A stretch of 64,000 nt of DNA, from assembly GCF_019311235.1 (NCBI RefSeq), contig NZ_JAHWDF010000008.1, positions 1 to 64,000 on the forward strand. Direction: 5' to 3'. The stretch comes from Mesonia aestuariivivens (lineage in GTDB: Bacteria > Bacteroidota > Bacteroidia > Flavobacteriales > Flavobacteriaceae). Positions 62,133-64,000 of this stretch are shown piece by piece. Numbering within the stretch: position 1 is the stretch's first letter; the number at the start of each line of letters is the position of its first letter. The notes under the pieces are model-generated. The model was not told the origin of the DNA and ran no database searches. It saw nothing but the letters and a program-made list of their open reading frames with translations. The position numbers and the translations under genes were made by a program.

Positions 62133-63425
62133 TTAAGAATTCATTAAATCTTCAATTTCATCTGCTTCAATAGGAATGTTTTTCATTAAGTTGATTGGCT
62201 CTCCATTTTCTTGAATCACTAAATCATCTTCAAGACGAATACCAAAACCTTCTTCTGGTAAATAAACTCCAGGTTCTACGGTAAACACCATATTGGCTTT
62301 CATAGGTTCGTGCAACAATCCGTAATCATGAGTATCTAAACCTATATTGTGAGAAGTACCGTGCATAAAATATTTCTTATAAGCTGGCCAGTCTGGATTT
62401 TCATTTTGCACATCTGCTTTATCTAAAATACCTAATTCTAAAAATGCTGATGTTGCCATTTTACCAACTTCTTTATGGTAAGCTGCCCAATCTGTACCTG
62501 GCACTAACATCTTAGAAGCTTCTTTCTTAATGTGATTTATTTTATTATAAACCTCTTTTTGACGCTTAGTAAATTTACCACTTACCGGAATAGTTCTAGA
62601 CATATCGCTTGAATAATTAGCATATTCTGCCCCTACATCTAATAAAATTAATTCGCCCTCTTTACATTGTGCTTTGTTTTCAATATAGTGTAGAACGTTT
62701 GCATTGTTTCCAGAAGCAACAATTGGTGTATAAGCAAAACCACGAGAGCGATTGCGTAAAAATTCGTGCATAAACTCTGCTTCAATTTCATACTCCCAAA
62801 CGCCAGGTTTCACAAAATTTAAAATTCTTCTGAATCCCTTTTCTGTAATATTGCAAGCCTGCTGCATCACATCAAGCTCTAAGTGATCTTTAACAGAGCG
62901 TAAGCGCTGTAAAATAGGGTTACTCTTTGCCACCGAATGTGCTGGATAACTCTCTAACAGCCATTTATTAAAACGTGCCTCACGAGTTTCTGTTTCTACA
63001 TTAGCGCGATAATGCTCGTTAGTGTTGATGTAAACCGTTTCACTTTGGGCCATTAATTCATGAAGAACTTTATGAAAGTCTTTTAACCAATAGACTGTTT
63101 TTACTCCTGAAGTTTTAAAAGCTTTTTCTTTGGTTAACTTCTCACCTTCCCAAACCGCAATATGTTCGTTAGTTTCGGTTAAGAAAAGGATTTCACGATG
63201 CTTCTCGTGAGGAGCATCAGGAAATAACACCAACACACTTTCTTCTTGATCTACCCCACTTAGGTAATAAATATTTCTATCTTGTTGAAAAGGAATGGTA
63301 CTATCGGCACCGATAGGATAGGTGTCGTTAGAATTAAATACCGCTAAACTCTTAGGCTTCATTTGCGCCATAAAATTTTTACGGTTTTTTATAAACAAAT
63401 CTGAATTTATAGGTTGATATCTCAT
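62133..63425 (-). CDS. Aminopeptidase P (Xaa-Pro aminopeptidase, M24B)
   Basis: A 430-residue enzyme. The N-terminal AMP_N domain covers about 1-140, including YLSGVDQEESVLVL. The pita-bread catalytic domain has its metal ligands in LLDVGAEYANYSSDMSRTIP (two Asp), HGTSHNIGLDTHD (His), EPGVYLP and GFGIRLEDD (two Glu). It removes N-terminal residues before proline using a dinuclear metal site. No signal peptide is seen. A TAAATTTG box lies 16 nt ahead of the ATG. Confidence 0.93.
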   Translation of the reverse strand: MRYQPINSDLFIKNRKNFMAQMKPKSLAVFNSNDTYPIGADSTIPFQQDRNIYYLSGVDQEESVLVLFPDAPHEKHREILFLTETNEHIAVWEGEKLTKEKAFKTSGVKTVYWLKDFHKVLHELMAQSETVYINTNEHYRANVETETREARFNKWLLESYPAHSVAKSNPILQRLRSVKDHLELDVMQQACNITEKGFRRILNFVKPGVWEYEIEAEFMHEFLRNRSRGFAYTPIVASGNNANVLHYIENKAQCKEGELILLDVGAEYANYSSDMSRTIPVSGKFTKRQKEVYNKINHIKKEASKMLVPGTDWAAYHKEVGKMATSAFLELGILDKADVQNENPDWPAYKKYFMHGTSHNIGLDTHDYGLLHEPMKANMVFTVEPGVYLPEEGFGIRLEDDLVIQENGEPINLMKNIPIEADEIEDLMNS

Positions 63426-63441
63426 AAAAATTGAATTTTTC

Positions 63442-63449
63442 CAAATTTA
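63442..63449 (-). promoter_or_regulatory. -7 box of the aminopeptidase P gene
   Basis: Reverse strand TAAATTTG, ending 16 nt before the ATG at 63425. Confidence 0.45.
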
Positions 63450-63631
63450 AGAAAGCCTAAGCACAATCTTCCGCTAAGCCGAAAAAAATTAACTGTCTAA
63501 TAAAAGCATAAGCTGATTATAAAAGAACTAAAAAAATTATAATCTTATGCTATATAATTTCAATCGATTACACTTAAACTAAAACGATATAGCTTATACT
63601 AATTCTAAATAAGGAGAAACGATTGTGAAAG

Positions 63632-63663
63632 TTTGTTCATAACCTTTTTGAAGCGTATTTTTG
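63632..63663 (+). promoter_or_regulatory. Promoter of the succinate dehydrogenase operon
   Basis: TTTG (63632-63635), 20 nt, then TATTTTTG (63656-63663), 29 nt before the ATG of sdhC. Both elements and the spacing are close to consensus. Confidence 0.7.
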
Positions 63664-63692
63664 TATAAAATTTTAAATAAATACTCGAAACC

Positions 63693-64000
63693 AATGGGTG
63701 GATTAATAAAATCTTCTGTAGCAAAGAAGTTTGCTATGGCTTTATCGGGACTATTTCTTGTTCTTTTCTTAGCACAACACTTTACCATTAATCTTACTTC
63801 TGTAATTGCACCAGATGTATTTAACGAATTGTCCCATTTTATGGGAACCAATTTTTTAGTACAAGCAATCTTACAGCCAGTACTAATTTTTGGAGTGGTT
63901 TTTCACTTCATTATGGGGTTTGTGTTAGAAATTCATAACAGAAAAGCACGTGCCGTAAATTACGTAAATTATAACGGAAGCGCTAACTCAAGCTGGATGT
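63693..64000 (+). CDS. sdhC: Succinate dehydrogenase cytochrome b subunit (5' part, cut by window end)
   Basis: The ATG at 63693 opens a frame to the window end (102 codons) reading MGGLIKSSVAKKFAMALSG, LFLVLFLAQHFTINLTSVI, then FHFIMGFVLEIHNRKARAVNY. Helices with AQH and FHF histidines fit the single-polypeptide diheme b558 anchor of the Bacteroides/Wolinella-type succinate dehydrogenase/fumarate reductase. It anchors SdhAB in the inner membrane and passes electrons between succinate and menaquinone. A strong promoter precedes it. The remaining part and sdhAB should lie to the right of the window. Confidence 0.85.

Noticed and set aside
1-64000. CRISPR array, prophage, defence island or secondary-metabolite cluster.
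   Set aside because: No regularly spaced repeats, phage structural genes, restriction or nuclease systems, or synthase modules were seen; the genes are conserved housekeeping and envelope functions.

Overview
The window is a piece of chromosome from a Bacteroidota bacterium, most likely a marine-type Flavobacteriaceae. The evidence is the strong AT bias, start codons with almost no Shine-Dalgarno sequence, many -7 boxes of the Bacteroidota form TAnnTTTG, and lineage-typical genes: a DUF2723/GT117 membrane glycosyltransferase, PorT, DUF5686, DUF3078, DUF2480, a one-protein ABC permease/M1 peptidase fusion and a Bacteroides-type succinate dehydrogenase cytochrome b. The genus cannot be fixed by eye.

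Layout. Positions 1-275 are a scar of insertion sequences: the C-terminal codons of one ISL3/ISAon1-like transposase, a 45-bp tandem duplication of its end, and the C-terminal remnant of a second, related transposase. A tRNA-Gln follows. From 0.5 to 10.4 kb lie a GT117 glycosyltransferase, a NodB-type deacetylase, a thioredoxin-fold protein without its CxxC, a membrane metallophosphoesterase, a His-rich lipoprotein, DNA polymerase I and a helical protein of unknown function. From 10.4 to 19.9 kb are translation genes, rplM-rpsI, rpsB, tsf, then pyrH-frr, interrupted by an ABC ATPase and its permease/peptidase partner. From 19.9 to 32.7 kb are envelope genes (DUF5686, an MMPL/RND protein, PorT, and an ExbB/4-TM/ExbD/ExbD cluster) around asnS, an RluA pseudouridine synthase and rpoN. 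From 32.7 to 40.6 kb are tRNA-Ser, L-asparaginase, TatD, a retropepsin-like protein, the E1 and E2 subunits of 2-oxoglutarate dehydrogenase (odhA, odhB) and a polyprenyl synthase. A TetR-TolC-adaptor-RND tripartite efflux operon runs from 40.7 to 47.3 kb.

The reverse strand from 55.8 down to 48.4 kb carries a complete SUF Fe-S assembly operon: sufA, sufB, a lipoprotein, sufC, sufD, sufS, a META lipoprotein, sufE, a DUF59/SufT protein and DUF2480. The last part holds thiL, a free-standing ACT protein divergent from an aspartate kinase, an alpha/beta hydrolase, a serine hydrolase, an aminopeptidase P and the start of sdhC, cut by the window edge.

Most of the window is conserved housekeeping and envelope sequence. 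I saw no CRISPR array, prophage, secondary-metabolite cluster or recognisable defence island. The points most worth a second look are two lipoproteins embedded in the SUF operon, the ABC permease fused to an M1 peptidase lacking GAMEN, the stand-alone ACT protein beside aspartokinase, a CxxC insert in one ExbD, hairpin leaders before rplM and rpsB, and the insertion-sequence scar at the left edge. None amounts to a clearly new system.
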